Positions 1-8,504 are shown, counted from the stretch's first letter. The stretch: DNA of 64,000 nucleotides from Pseudooceanicola onchidii (GCF_004959925.1 NZ_SPUW01000001.1:124001-188000); one strand, 5' to 3'. Numbers and translations are program-made. The notes: generated by a model from the letters alone, not told the origin.

Positions 1-706
1 ATGGGTAGCTTGCTCCTTCCCGGATCAGCACTTCTTCCTGTTTCGGCTCTGCGACTTCGACCACGTGGTCGACGAAGATGCCGGGGGTGATGACGTTCTC
101 GGGTTCGATATCACCGGGCTGCACGATGCGGCTGACCTGGGCGATGGTCACATCGGCCGCCATCGCCATGATCGGATTGAAGTTTCGCGCGGCCATCCGG
201 TAGGTCAGGTTGCCATAGGTGTCGCCCAACTCGCCCTTCACCAGCGCAAAATCGGCCTTCAGCCAGCGTTCCTGCACATAGGACTTGCCGTCGAATTCCG
301 CGACCGGTTTGCCCTTCGCGAGGTCGGTGCCATAGCTGGTCGCGGTGTAGAAGGCCGGGATGCCCGCGCCTGCGGCGCGGATGCGTTCGGCCAGGGTGCC
401 CTGCGGCACGACCTCAAGCTGCAGTTTTCCGGCCAGGTAGGCCTCGTTGAAGGCGACGGGGTCGGACGAGCGCGGGAACGAACAGATGATCTTGTCGACC
501 ATACCGTGTTCGATCAGCGACGCGATCCCGACATGGCCGTTGCCGGCGTTGTTGTTGATGATCGTCAGACCTTTGGGGCCCTTGTCGATCAGGGCGTGGA
601 TCAGTTCGATCGGCGCGCCGGACCCGCCGAACCCGGCGATCATGACGGTCGCGCCGTCCCCGATCCCCGATACGGCCTCGGCCAGCGAAGCGGTTGTCTT
701 GTCCAT
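1..706 (-). CDS. CoA-transferase subunit A (3-oxoacid/3-oxoadipate type), 3' end at window edge
   Basis: Reading from the ATG at 706 gives 235 codons without a stop to the window edge, close to the usual 230-240 residues, so the stop probably lies at or just beyond base 1. The N-terminus carries the CoA-transferase family I signature GFGGSGAP near residue 20 and the text INNNAGNG around residue 50, typical of the alpha subunit that binds CoA while the beta subunit supplies the catalytic glutamate. It should swap CoA between succinyl-CoA or acetyl-CoA and a 3-oxoacid in the cytoplasm. The start is chosen because a GAGGAGA Shine-Dalgarno precedes it. The last visible bases (CCAT on the coding strand) are compatible with an ATGA overlap into a beta-subunit gene, which is inference. 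Exact substrate cannot be told from the sequence. Confidence 0.85.
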   Translation of the reverse strand, partial: MDKTTASLAEAVSGIGDGATVMIAGFGGSGAPIELIHALIDKGPKGLTIINNNAGNGHVGIASLIEHGMVDKIICSFPRSSDPVAFNEAYLAGKLQLEVVPQGTLAERIRAAGAGIPAFYTATSYGTDLAKGKPVAEFDGKSYVQERWLKADFALVKGELGDTYGNLTYRMAARNFNPIMAMAADVTIAQVSRIVQPGDIEPENVITPGIFVDHVVEVAEPKQEEVLIREGASYP

Positions 707-785
707 CGATGTCTCCTCTCGGACGCGCAACGGCCGGATCGGGTCCGCGGCGCGTGTCTTACGGGTGCAGATGGCAAAAGAAAGG

Positions 786-797
786 TGACAGTGTCAA
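786..797 (-). promoter_or_regulatory. candidate promoter/operator for the CoA-transferase gene
   Basis: The perfect 11-base palindrome TGACAGTGTCA (786-796) overlaps a TTGACA hexamer read on the minus strand (792-797), about 85 bases upstream of the CoA-transferase start. A dyad over a -35 box is the usual placement for a TetR- or GntR-type operator. No convincing -10 box is visible, so this is tentative. Confidence 0.3.
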
Positions 798-817
798 CTT
801 TCCCGGCCCCTGCGGTG

Positions 818-1585
818 TCAGTCGATCAGCGCCACGGGGCGGCACCAGCCGGCGCTGGCGGCCTTGATCTTCACCGGGAAGCACTGCACCTGGAACCCCG
901 TCGCCGGCAGCTGGTCGAGGTTGGCAAGCTTTTCCATGTGACAATAGCCGCGCACTATCCCGGCACGATGGCCTTCCCAGATCAACCCCGCATCCCCGGT
1001 CTCGGCCACGCGTTTCGCGGTGTGAACAAAGGGGGCGTCCCAGCTCCAGGCGTCGGTGCCGCAAACCCGCATGCCACGTTCGGTCATCCAGCACGTCGCC
1101 GCGTGCCCGATGCCGCAGCCGGTGGCGACGTAGCCGGGCGTGCCATAGGCGGCCCCGGCGGCGGTGTTCACCAGGACGATATCTCCGGGTGCCAGAACGT
1201 GGCCGATGCGGTCCAGCTCGGCCTCGATCTCCTCGGGCGTCACCACGTGGCCGTCCGCGAGATGCTGGAAATCAAGCTTCACCCCCGGGCCGACGCACCA
1301 TTCAAGCGGGACCTCGTCGATGGTGATCGCGCGCTGTCCGCCGTCCATGGTCGAATGGTAGTGATAGGGCGCGTCCAGATGCGTGCCGTTGTGGGTCGAG
1401 ATCGTGACCCGCTCCACCGCCCAGCCTTCGCCGCCGGGCAGGTCGTCGCGGCTCACCCCGGGAAAGAACCCGAGGATCTGGTCGGCGGTCACATCATGGC
1501 CCAGGTAGGTGATCTCGGGCGCGAGTCCCGGCGGATCGGCGTAGGTCGTATTCTCCAGCGGCCGCGCCAGGTCGATGATCTTCAT
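818..1585 (-). CDS. cyclase family protein (kynurenine formamidase-like metal hydrolase)
   Basis: A 255-residue cytoplasmic protein of the cyclase superfamily (PF04199), a Mn/Zn-dependent hydrolase fold whose best-known member, KynB, cleaves N-formylkynurenine. The metal-binding motif HNGTHLDAPYHYH sits at residues 65-77, and a further His is in the GCGIGHAATC segment. The frame is open upstream to 1636, but the ATG at 1585 is preferred because GGGGAGGA lies just before it and the family normally begins with a short sequence like MKIIDL. It lies 112 bases upstream of the CoA-transferase in the same direction. Kynurenine genes are not visible nearby, so a true formamidase role is unproven and another cyclic amide or lactone substrate is possible. 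Confidence 0.8.
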   Translation of the reverse strand: MKIIDLARPLENTTYADPPGLAPEITYLGHDVTADQILGFFPGVSRDDLPGGEGWAVERVTISTHNGTHLDAPYHYHSTMDGGQRAITIDEVPLEWCVGPGVKLDFQHLADGHVVTPEEIEAELDRIGHVLAPGDIVLVNTAAGAAYGTPGYVATGCGIGHAATCWMTERGMRVCGTDAWSWDAPFVHTAKRVAETGDAGLIWEGHRAGIVRGYCHMEKLANLDQLPATGFQVQCFPVKIKAASAGWCRPVALID

Positions 1586-1682
1586 GCTGTCCTCCCCGTT
1601 TGTCGCCACCCTAGACGCATCGGCGCCCTTGCGCATCGCATTTGGCCTTGCTGGCGTGCAAACCCGCCCCTAGCGTCGCTGC

Positions 1683-2897
1683 ATGGTGGGGGACAGCATT
1701 CTTGACAGTGGATATTCGTGGCGACGGCTGATGCTGTCGCTGGCGATTTCCATTGTCGGCAACGTGGGCATGTGGGCGGTGATCGTCGTGCTGCCGTCCA
1801 TGCAGGCCGAATTCGGTCTGGCCCGGGCCGACTCGACCATTCCCTACACGCTGACGATGGCAGGCTTTGCCCTGGGCAATGGCCTGATCGGGCGCGTGGT
1901 GGATCGGTTCGGCATCACCTGGGCCCTGACCGGCGCGGCCCTGGCACAGGGGCTGGGCTTCCTGGCGGCGGCGATCTTCCCCGGGTTCTGGGGCGTGACC
2001 TTCCTTCACCTGGCGGTCGGCCTGGGTGCGGCCGCCTGTTTCGGGCCGCTGATCGCCGATGTGTCGCTGTGGTTCCTGCGGCGCCGGGGGATTGCCGTGG
2101 CGCTGATCGCCTCGGGCAACTACCTGTCGGGCGCGATCTGGCCGGTGGTGCTGTCGGGTGTCCTGGCCGAGGGCGGCTGGCGGGCCGTCTATACCATCAT
2201 GGGCTGGGCGATCCTTGCGGTCGTCATCCCCGGCGCGATCTTCCTACGCCGCCGCCTGCCCGAGGAGGCCATGGCGACCTCGGACGCGGCCAGTTCGGCC
2301 CGCGCGCGGGCAACCGGATTTTCGCCCAACATGCTGACGATCCTGCTGGGCCTCGCGGGCATCGGCTGCTGCGTCGCGATGTCGATGCCGCAGGTCCATA
2401 TCGTCGCTTTCTGTGTCGACCTGGGCTATGGCCCGGCCGTGGGCGGGCAGATGCTGTCGCTGATGCTGCTGGGCGGCGTCGCGTCACGCATCCTGTCGGG
2501 CCTGGTCGCGGACCGGATCGGCGGGGTCATGACCCTGCTGATCGGATCGGTCGCACAGACCCTGGCGCTGGTGCTGTACCTGCCGTCGGACGGGCTGATG
2601 TCGCTGTATGTTGTGTCCACCGTCTTTGGCCTGTCACAGGGCGGCATCGTGCCGAGCTATGCGGTGATCGTACGTGAATACCTGCCCGCGCGCGAAGCCG
2701 GGTCGCGGGTCGGGATCGTCATCATGACGACGATCATCGGCATGGCACTGGGCGGCTGGCTGTCGGGCTGGATCTACGACGTGTCCGGCAGCTATTTCCT
2801 GGCCTTCGTCAACGGCATCGCCTGGAACCTGATGAATGTCGGGATCATCCTGCTGATCCTGATGCGGACCCGGCGCGCCAGCATGGTCCCGGCCTGA
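1683..2897 (+). CDS. MFS transporter
   Basis: A 404-residue inner-membrane carrier of the major facilitator superfamily with about 12 hydrophobic segments. The N-terminal half contains GFALGNGLIGRVVDRFG, a variant of the loop 2-3 MFS motif, and the second half carries the matching SGLVADRIGG repeat near residue 275. It resembles oxalate/formate-antiporter-like or monocarboxylate MFS carriers, but no substrate can be assigned. It is divergent from the cyclase gene, with about 97 bases between the two starts, so the two may share a regulatory region and the carrier may move a substrate or product of the cyclase/CoA-transferase pair; that link is inference. Confidence 0.8.
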   Translation: MVGDSILDSGYSWRRLMLSLAISIVGNVGMWAVIVVLPSMQAEFGLARADSTIPYTLTMAGFALGNGLIGRVVDRFGITWALTGAALAQGLGFLAAAIFPGFWGVTFLHLAVGLGAAACFGPLIADVSLWFLRRRGIAVALIASGNYLSGAIWPVVLSGVLAEGGWRAVYTIMGWAILAVVIPGAIFLRRRLPEEAMATSDAASSARARATGFSPNMLTILLGLAGIGCCVAMSMPQVHIVAFCVDLGYGPAVGGQMLSLMLLGGVASRILSGLVADRIGGVMTLLIGSVAQTLALVLYLPSDGLMSLYVVSTVFGLSQGGIVPSYAVIVREYLPAREAGSRVGIVIMTTIIGMALGGWLSGWIYDVSGSYFLAFVNGIAWNLMNVGIILLILMRTRRASMVPA

Positions 2898-2901
2898 GGA
2901 T

Positions 2902-3030
2902 AGGGGGCGCCGCCCCCTCGGCGCGGATCGCGCCTCACCCCCGAGGTATTTGAAACCAGAAGAAGATCAGGGCGCATGCCTGCGTTCTTCTGGTCACAAA
3001 TACCTCTGCCGGAGGCATCGCGCCGCCAGG
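2902..3030. repeat. paired terminator-linked repeats between convergent genes
   Basis: This segment holds two copies, in opposite orientation, of a dispersed repeat whose conserved part is GAGGTATTTGNNACCAGAAG. On the plus strand a GGGGGCGCCGCCCCC hairpin and a GC-rich dyad precede the repeat; on the minus strand a GCGCC/GGCGC hairpin does so. It sits between the stop of the MFS carrier and the stop of trhO, the expected place for a bidirectional terminator. Related copies occur near 14.2, 25.9, 52.1, 56.3 and 63.2 kb. Confidence 0.6.
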
Positions 3031-3041
3031 CGCGATCCCTG

Positions 3042-3962
3042 TCACAGGTCCTGGAAATCCGCCCGCCCGAGGTGCTTTTCCCCCCGCGCCCGCGCCAGCG
3101 CGATCTGCTTCTGCCGCTCGCGGAACCGCGCCTTGTCGGCCTCCGAAGTCTCATCGATGCAGTGATGACAGGAGACGCCGTGTTCATACTCGGCCCGCTG
3201 CTGATCTTCCGGCAGGATCGGGCGGCGGCAGGCATGGCACAGCTTGTGCGGGCCTTCCGCCAGCCCGTGCCCGACCGAAACGCGCCCGTCGAAGACAAAG
3301 CAGTCGCCCTGCCAGGTGCTGTCGTCCTGCGGCACCTCTTCGAGGTATTTCAGGATCCCGCCCTTCAGGTGATAGACGTCCTCGACCCCCTGGCCGATCA
3401 GGAAGTTGGTCGATTTTTCGCAGCGGATGCCGCCGGTGCAGAACATCGCGATCCGCTTGTTGTGGAAGCGGTCCTTGTTGGCCTCCCACCAGGCGGGGAA
3501 GTCGCGGAAGCTTTCGGTCTTCGGGTCGACCGCGCCCTCGAAGGTGCCGATGGCGACCTCGTAACCGTTGCGCGTGTCGATCACCGCCACGTCGGGCGAC
3601 CGGATCAGCGCATTCCAGTCCGCCGGATCGACATAGTGGCCGACGCGGGCGCGCGGATCGACGTCCGGTTGGCCCATGGTCACGATTTCACGTTTCAGGC
3701 GCACCTTCATCCGGCCAAAGGGCTGGTCGGCGGCGGTGCTTTCCTTCCACTCCAGATCGGCGCAGCCGGGCAGGGCGCGCACATGCGCCAGCACCGCGTC
3801 GATGCCTGCGCGGGACCCGGCGATGGTGCCGTTGATCCCTTCACCGGCCAGCAGAAGCGACCCGGTCACGCCTTCGGCCCGGCATAGCTCAAGCAGCGGC
3901 CCTTGCAGCGTGGCGGGGTCGTCGAACCGGGTGAAATGATAGAGCGCGGCGATGGTGAACAT
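3042..3962 (-). CDS. trhO: tRNA uridine(34) hydroxylase TrhO (YceA family rhodanese)
   Basis: A 306-residue cytoplasmic enzyme that hydroxylates uridine 34 of certain tRNAs to 5-hydroxyuridine, using prephenate-derived chemistry as shown in E. coli. It has the N-terminal YceA domain (residues 1-95), then a rhodanese domain with the active-site loop [10 protein letters not shown] and Cys175, then a Cys-rich tail (CHACRRP and CHHC) typical of the family. The same frame stays open to 4664 through the neighbouring gene, which would give an artificial 540-residue protein; the family-typical start [10 protein letters not shown] at 3962 is chosen. It is followed downstream by the repeat-type terminator at 2902-3030. 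The assignment to this family is firm. Confidence 0.92.
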   Translation of the reverse strand: MFTIAALYHFTRFDDPATLQGPLLELCRAEGVTGSLLLAGEGINGTIAGSRAGIDAVLAHVRALPGCADLEWKESTAADQPFGRMKVRLKREIVTMGQPDVDPRARVGHYVDPADWNALIRSPDVAVIDTRNGYEVAIGTFEGAVDPKTESFRDFPAWWEANKDRFHNKRIAMFCTGGIRCEKSTNFLIGQGVEDVYHLKGGILKYLEEVPQDDSTWQGDCFVFDGRVSVGHGLAEGPHKLCHACRRPILPEDQQRAEYEHGVSCHHCIDETSEADKARFRERQKQIALARARGEKHLGRADFQDL

Positions 3963-4027
3963 GCCGCGCGAAATACGCCCATGCGGCCCGCCTGACAAGG
4001 GACAGGCGGCGGACAGGCGGTCGCGCC

Positions 4028-4579
4028 CTAGCGGTGCCGACCGATCAGGTCCGCCAGCTTGTCGAGGTGCGATGACAGGTACTTGCGCGTATCCGCGTCG
4101 GTGATCCGTCCGCCTTCGACCTTGCCGCCGATGCCGGTGATCGCCACCTCGCCCCCGGTGACAAAGACCGCCCCCGCGATCGAAAGCACCTGCCGCAGGT
4201 GGTAGTTCGCCGAAATCCCGCCCAGCTGACCGGGCGACTGGGTGGCGATCAGCGTCGGTTTGCCCGCCAGCGGTGCGCCCGGTTCCTTCGACAGCCAGTC
4301 GATGGCGTTCTTGATCACCGCCGGAAAGGACCGGTTGTATTCCGGCGACCCGACGATAAGCCCGTCGGCCTGCGCGATCTTTTCGGCAAAGGCGCGGACC
4401 TCGGCCGGGCCGTGATCGCCGTCGCGCAGGTCGGCGTTGTAGAAGGGCAGGTGCCCGATCTCGATCAGCTCGACCGTCATGCCCGAAGGCGCCAGGTCGA
4501 CCAGCGTGTCCATCATCTGGCGGGTGAAGGCGCCCTCGCGCAGCGAACCGGTCAGCCCGGCGATTGTCATGTCGGCCAT
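4028..4579 (-). CDS. NAD(P)H-dependent FMN reductase family protein
   Basis: A 183-residue flavodoxin-fold oxidoreductase (PF03358). The FMN phosphate loop [10 protein letters not shown] is at residues 11-20 and the isoalloxazine-contact segment [10 protein letters not shown] lies near residue 80, both standard for chromate/quinone/azo reductases such as ChrR. It probably transfers two electrons from NAD(P)H to quinones or other acceptors in the cytoplasm. AGGAGA lies six bases ahead of the start at 4579. It is upstream of and co-directional with trhO, 65 bases apart, so the two could be co-transcribed. The physiological acceptor cannot be inferred. Confidence 0.85.
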   Translation of the reverse strand: MADMTIAGLTGSLREGAFTRQMMDTLVDLAPSGMTVELIEIGHLPFYNADLRDGDHGPAEVRAFAEKIAQADGLIVGSPEYNRSFPAVIKNAIDWLSKEPGAPLAGKPTLIATQSPGQLGGISANYHLRQVLSIAGAVFVTGGEVAITGIGGKVEGGRITDADTRKYLSSHLDKLADLIGRHR

Positions 4580-4723
4580 GTCGTGTCTCCTTTTGCGCTA
4601 AGATATGCCGCGCGGCGCCCCTGTCCATCTGCCGCCCCGAGAGAGCCACCCTGCGCCAGGGCACAGCCGATTGACCCCCGATCCCGGCCTGCTAGGGTCG
4701 CGCCACCCAGACAGGAGCCTGCC

Positions 4724-5320
4724 ATGACCCGTGCCCTCATCGTCATCGACGTCCAGAACGATTTCTGCCCCGGCGGCGCATTGGCCGTGACCGAGGGCGA
4801 CCTGATCGTGCCCGGCATCAACGAACTGATGGCCGATTTCGACGCGGTGATCCTGACGCAGGACTGGCACCCTGCGGGCCATTCCTCATTCGCCTCTTCG
4901 CACGACAGACGCGCCCCGATGGAGATGATCGAGATGCCCTACGGCCCGCAGGTGCTCTGGCCCGACCACTGTATCCAGGGGTCGCATGGCGCGCTGTTTC
5001 ATCCCGACCTGACCGTGGACCGCGCCGATCTGATCATTCGCAAGGGCCACAACCCGGCGATCGACAGCTATTCAGCCTTCTTCGAGAACGACCACCAGAC
5101 GCCCACGGGGCTTGAGGGCTACCTGCGCACGCGCGGCATCGAGGATCTGACCATGGTCGGCCTCGCCACGGATTTCTGCGTGAACTTCTCGGCGGTGGAT
5201 GCGGCCAAGCTGGGCTTCCGCGTCACCGTGCGCGAGGACCTGTGCCGGGGGATCGACCTGAACGGGTCGATGGCCGCCGCGCATGCGGGCATGGCAGAGG
5301 CGGGCGTCATCCTGGCGTAG
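4724..5320 (+). CDS. pncA: nicotinamidase
   Basis: A 198-residue cytoplasmic isochorismatase-fold hydrolase that deamidates nicotinamide to nicotinate. The catalytic triad is visible as Asp9 (VIDVQNDF), Lys107 (IIRKGHNP) and Cys152 (ATDFCVNF), and the metal site as Asp47, His49 and His53 in TQDWHPAGHSSF. The frame is open far upstream, but the ATG at 4724 follows CAGGAG and matches the family start. It is 85 bases upstream of pncB, the next step in the salvage route to NAD, so the two very likely form an operon. Confidence 0.93.
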   Translation: MTRALIVIDVQNDFCPGGALAVTEGDLIVPGINELMADFDAVILTQDWHPAGHSSFASSHDRRAPMEMIEMPYGPQVLWPDHCIQGSHGALFHPDLTVDRADLIIRKGHNPAIDSYSAFFENDHQTPTGLEGYLRTRGIEDLTMVGLATDFCVNFSAVDAAKLGFRVTVREDLCRGIDLNGSMAAAHAGMAEAGVILA

Positions 5321-5405
5321 GCGTCCGGCCTGCCGGTCCGGCCGCGATGACTTGCCAAGGGCCGCGTGCACCTGCTTTAACCCCTTGGACCGACAGGAGA
5401 AGCCG

Positions 5406-6698
5406 ATGACCGATCTCGCCACACGCGTCTGGAACCACCGCTGGAAGATCGACCCGATCGTCCGGTCCCTGATCGATACCGATTTCTACAAGCTGCTGAT
5501 GTGTCAGTCGGTTTTCCGCAACAAGCCCGACACGACGGTCACCTTTTCGCTGATCAACCGGTCGAAACACGTCCCGCTCGCCAAGCTGATCGACGAGGGA
5601 GAGCTGCGCGAGCAGCTGGATCACGTGCGGTCGCTGTCCCTGACGCGCGGCGAGTCGACCTGGATGCGCGGCAACACCTTCTACGGCAAGCGCCAGATGT
5701 TCCGCCCCGACTTCATGGAGTGGTTCGAGAACCTGCAGCTGCCGCCCTACCACCTGGAACGCGTCGGCGATCAGTACGAACTGACCTTCGAGGGCAAGTG
5801 GCCCGAGGTCATGCTGTGGGAAATCCCCGCGCTTGCCATCCTGATGGAGCTGCGCGGCCGCGCGATCCTGGACCAGATGAAGCGGTTCGAACTGCAGGTG
5901 CTCTATGCCCGCGCGATGACCAAGATCTGGGAAAAGATCGAACACCTGCGCGACATCGACGGCCTCCGCATCGCCGATTTCGGCACCCGGCGGCGGCATT
6001 CGCACCTCTGGCAGGACTGGTGCGTGCAGGCGATGATCGAAGGGCTGGGTGACAAGTTCACCGGCACCTCCAACTGCCTCATCGCCATGCGCCGCGATCT
6101 TGAGGCCGTGGGCACCAACGCCCATGAACTCCCCATGGTTTACTCCGCGCTGGCCCCCGACGACGCGGCGCTGGCCCGCGCGCCCTACGACGTGCTAGCC
6201 GATTGGCACGAGGAGCATTCGGGCAACCTCCGCATCATCCTGCCCGACACCTACGGCACCAAGGGGTTCCTTGAGAACGCCCCTGACTGGCTGGCCGGCT
6301 GGACCGGCATCCGCATCGATTCCGGAGACCCCGCCACCGGCGCCGAGACCGCCATCAACTGGTGGAAATCCCGAGGAGAGGACCCGCGCCAGAAGCTCGT
6401 CATCTTCTCCGACGGGCTGGACGTGGAGAAGATCCAGGAGCTGCACCGCCAGTTCTCCGGCCGCGTCCGGGTGTCGTTCGGCTGGGGGACGCTGCTGACG
6501 AACGACTTCCGCGGGCTGGTCGAGGGCGACGCGCTGGCGCCGTTTTCGCTGGTCTGCAAGGCGGTTGCGGCGGACGGACGGCCGACGGTCAAGCTGTCGG
6601 ACAACCCGGAGAAGGCCATGGGGCCGGCGGGGGAGATTGCGCGGTATAAGCGGGTTTTCGGGGTTGGGGAGCAGCGGGCGATGGAGGTTGTGGTTTAG
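5406..6698 (+). CDS. pncB: nicotinate phosphoribosyltransferase
   Basis: A 430-residue enzyme that joins nicotinate to PRPP to form nicotinate mononucleotide, the committing step of the Preiss-Handler salvage route. The conserved FGTRRRHS loop at residues 192-199 holds the His (198) that is phosphorylated during ATP-coupled turnover, and SLIDTDFYKLLM near residue 25 is the family N-terminus. GACAGGAGA precedes the ATG. Together with pncA upstream it converts nicotinamide to NaMN. The last ~100 bases drift toward simpler GGG-rich codons, and just after the stop the base composition falls sharply at the border with the next gene. Confidence 0.95.
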   Translation: MTDLATRVWNHRWKIDPIVRSLIDTDFYKLLMCQSVFRNKPDTTVTFSLINRSKHVPLAKLIDEGELREQLDHVRSLSLTRGESTWMRGNTFYGKRQMFRPDFMEWFENLQLPPYHLERVGDQYELTFEGKWPEVMLWEIPALAILMELRGRAILDQMKRFELQVLYARAMTKIWEKIEHLRDIDGLRIADFGTRRRHSHLWQDWCVQAMIEGLGDKFTGTSNCLIAMRRDLEAVGTNAHELPMVYSALAPDDAALARAPYDVLADWHEEHSGNLRIILPDTYGTKGFLENAPDWLAGWTGIRIDSGDPATGAETAINWWKSRGEDPRQKLVIFSDGLDVEKIQELHRQFSGRVRVSFGWGTLLTNDFRGLVEGDALAPFSLVCKAVAADGRPTVKLSDNPEKAMGPAGEIARYKRVFGVGEQRAMEVVV

Positions 6699-6793
6699 AA
6701 TTAATTGATATGGAGTTGTCAACCGACCTTAATGCCGACATATTTATGTGAATTTTCTTCTTTCGCTATCTCATGCGCGAAAAGGAGAGTGAT

Positions 6794-7621
6794 TTGAGGT
6801 CGGTACTTTCATTGATATTTCTGCTTGTAGTTTCAGCTTGTGGAACGACGTACGTGTTGCCGAAGGCGGATGACGGCGTGACAAATCAGGCAACGGCTAT
6901 GTTCGAGGAAGCTCGAGCAGACACTGTTCGGAAACTTACATCGCCGAGCGCGGCGAGCACTAGATTTCAGAGAGTCGCGCGTCGCGTTGCGCCAGTGGCT
7001 GCCGCTCTGTGTTCGCAGGAGTTGGCACGAGAAAAGCCGGTTGATTGCAACGTGGCTCTTGAGGTGGATTCCAAGCTGCAGGACCGGAACGCATACTTTA
7101 CCTATAAGAAAGCGGGCAACAAATTGCCTGTAATTCGCTTTTCAATGCCATTGTTGCAGGATGTCAAAAGCGACGACGAGCTGGCTTTCATTCTTGGTCA
7201 TGAATATGGCCATTTGATAGGTCAGCATATCCAGAAGCAGCAGCAACAGCAAATCGCCGGTGCTCTTATTCTCGGAGCCATCAGTGCTTACACTCAGGCG
7301 TCGGCAGCATCGTACGGCGGATATTACGATTCTGACGCGGTAAGTCGTGACGTAGAACTCGGGGCGCAGATCGGTGGAGCCGCATTCTCAAAAACATACG
7401 AACTGGAAAGCGATATGCTCGGGACCAGGATCGCGCATCGTGCAGGTTACGATCCAGTCGAGGGAGCCAAATTCTTTGCACGCAAAGAGGCGGTAAAAAC
7501 CAAGTCCGGTCAGTTGTCTTTCTGGGGAACTCATCCAGCGGATAGCGAACGCGTTGCTGTCGTTCTCGCTACGATGAAACAGATTGAAGGCAAGCAAGCG
7601 CTATCCAAAAAGCAAAACTAA
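6794..7621 (+). CDS. M48 family metallopeptidase lipoprotein, low-GC gene
   Basis: A 275-residue secreted zinc protease. A lipoprotein signal ends in VVSAC with the lipidated Cys at residue 16. The zinc motif HEYGH is at residues 136-140 and the third ligand is in ELESD at 203-207, as in M48C (BepA/LoiP-like) proteases; a run of five glutamines follows the zinc helix. The start is set at TTG 6794 because AAGGAG ends seven bases before it and it gives a clean signal peptide; an in-frame ATG at 6773 would add seven charged residues. Codons are unusual for this window: sampled 60-base lines are about 45-48% G+C against roughly 65% elsewhere. This suggests acquisition from another source. A role in outer-membrane protein quality control is inferred from family only. 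Confidence 0.8.
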   Translation: MRSVLSLIFLLVVSACGTTYVLPKADDGVTNQATAMFEEARADTVRKLTSPSAASTRFQRVARRVAPVAAALCSQELAREKPVDCNVALEVDSKLQDRNAYFTYKKAGNKLPVIRFSMPLLQDVKSDDELAFILGHEYGHLIGQHIQKQQQQQIAGALILGAISAYTQASAASYGGYYDSDAVSRDVELGAQIGGAAFSKTYELESDMLGTRIAHRAGYDPVEGAKFFARKEAVKTKSGQLSFWGTHPADSERVAVVLATMKQIEGKQALSKKQN

Positions 7622-7645
7622 GAGCGACTACTTCCGCGAACAAAC

Positions 7646-7679
7646 AAGATGTGGCACGATGGAAAGCGCGCCACATCTT
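7646..7679 (+). terminator. hairpin after the M48 gene
   Basis: Perfect 10-base inverted repeat AAGATGTGGC / GCCACATCTT with a 14-base loop, 25 bases past the M48 stop. No T-run follows, so it may be a terminator of the weaker kind or an mRNA 3' stabiliser. Confidence 0.4.
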
Positions 7680-7686
7680 CGCAGCC

Positions 7687-7752
7687 GTAGGGTGCGTGCT
7701 CGCACGCACCACCCGCCGCCCCGCCATCGGTGCGTGAAATCACGCACCCTAC
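7687..7752. repeat. GTAGGG-bounded inverted repeat, copy 1
   Basis: A 66-base element with perfect 12-base ends, GTAGGGTGCGTG and its complement, each end also holding its own small hairpin (GTGCGTG-CTCG-CACGCAC and GTGCGTG-AAAT-CACGCAC). Its right end carries the TAG stop codon of parE (7749-7751). It shares GTAGGG...CCCTAC termini with the element at 8505-8588 and looks like a small REP/MITE-type mobile sequence. Confidence 0.7.
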
Positions 7753-8066
7753 CGCCCCATCTCCCTAACCCTTCTCCTCAAATCCATCCGCTGGTGCACC
7801 ACGTCCACCACCACGACCGCCCCGTCCCGCTCCACGCACACCACGTAATGCCCGCCCGCCCGCGCGAAGCGGAGCCCCTCCGCCCCCGGCACCAGCACGT
7901 TGCAGCCCTGCGTCACCGCCTCCCCGGCCGCAATCGCCTCGCAGCAGTCCAGCAGTTCCGCCTCATAGGTCTCTGCCTGCGCCGGTCCGAACGTCTCGTA
8001 AGTCCAAAGCGCGATCTCCGTCAGGCTGTCCTCCGCCTGCCGGGTCAGCCGCCACGGTCGGGTCAC
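7749..8066 (-). CDS. parE: ParE-type toxin (RelE/ParE superfamily)
   Basis: A 105-residue toxin of the RelE/ParE fold. The N-terminus MTRPWRLTRQAEDSLTEIAL and the segment FGPAQAETYEAEL are typical of ParE, and it ends in a short basic tail. Family members usually poison DNA gyrase; the target here is inferred. The start is GTG at 8066, overlapping the TGA of parD as GTGA, so the toxin is translationally coupled to its antitoxin. The TAG stop lies inside the end of the repeat at 7687-7752, so the last codons may have been set by insertion of that element. Confidence 0.88.
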   Translation of the reverse strand: MTRPWRLTRQAEDSLTEIALWTYETFGPAQAETYEAELLDCCEAIAAGEAVTQGCNVLVPGAEGLRFARAGGHYVVCVERDGAVVVVDVVHQRMDLRRRVREMGR

Positions 8067-8320
8067 GCCCGATCCCGCGCCTTCGCAAAGGCCCGCCGCA
8101 CGGCTTCGGTCCCGCTACCCTCGGCCAGCTCCCCGGTCTCCGCTTGACGCAAGCCTTCCGCCAGCCGCGCCCGCAGATCCGCCGTCCCGGCCTCCTCGGC
8201 CTCCAGCAGCCGCAATCCGGCCCGCAGCGCCTCGCTCGCATTCTGGTACCGGCCAGAGGCGACCAGGCGACCGACCAACTGTTCCTGCTGATCCGTCAGA
8301 ACGACATTGCGTGTGGCCAT
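8063..8320 (-). CDS. parD: ParD-type antitoxin (ribbon-helix-helix)
   Basis: An 85-residue antitoxin with the ParD ribbon-helix-helix domain in its first ~45 residues (NVVLTDQQEQLVGRLVASGR, then NASEALRAGLRLLE) and an Arg/Glu-rich C-terminal arm that would wrap the toxin. GGAGGCG sits before the ATG at 8320. The frame is open to 8530 but that upstream part reads through repeats. ParD proteins usually repress their own operon; the TTGGCA dyad at 8343-8359 is a ready operator. It comes first in a two-gene operon with parE. Confidence 0.9.
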   Translation of the reverse strand: MATRNVVLTDQQEQLVGRLVASGRYQNASEALRAGLRLLEAEEAGTADLRARLAEGLRQAETGELAEGSGTEAVRRAFAKARDRA

Positions 8321-8342
8321 CGACGCCTCCTGTGAACGATCA

Positions 8343-8359
8343 TTGGCAATATATGCCAA
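8343..8359 (-). promoter_or_regulatory. parDE operator/promoter dyad
   Basis: Inverted repeat TTGGCA-5-TGCCAA, perfect over six-base arms, 23 bases upstream of the parD ATG. The minus-strand spacer reads TATAT, and TATATT can serve as a -10 box, so ParD bound here would block its own promoter. The -35 box is not clear. Confidence 0.55.
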
Positions 8360-8412
8360 AACGCGCCCAATGTGTAGGGAATGCCTCACCGGTCCAAACT
8401 GAGCGCAGCGTC

Positions 8413-8486
8413 CGGCCCGAGGGTGGCGCAATAGCGCCGCCCTGGGGGGCGGGTCGGCGCTGCCCGGCGCATCCGCCGGGCGGGAC
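8413..8486. repeat. dispersed GC-rich repeat, copy A
   Basis: About 74 bases that match the reverse complement of 17209-17290 almost throughout. The shared core is GGTGGCGCAATAGCGCC followed by a GC-rich dyad and CGCCGGGCGGGAC. It contains the near-palindrome GGCGCAATAGCGCC and would fold strongly, as REP-type elements do. Confidence 0.6.
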
Positions 8487-8504
8487 ACATGAACGGTGTT
8501 CCGC

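Noticed and set aside
65-1705. 546-codon open frame on the plus strand
   Set aside because: It is antisense to the CoA-transferase and cyclase genes, which have clear family motifs; the frame is open only because of high third-position GC.
3042-4664. 540-codon fusion of TrhO with an N-terminal extension
   Set aside because: The extension is an out-of-frame reading of the FMN reductase gene; TrhO family proteins start at [10 protein letters not shown].
7200-7260. Glutamine run in the M48 protease as a repeat-expansion signal
   Set aside because: Only five consecutive Gln codons next to the zinc helix; too short to call a repeat.
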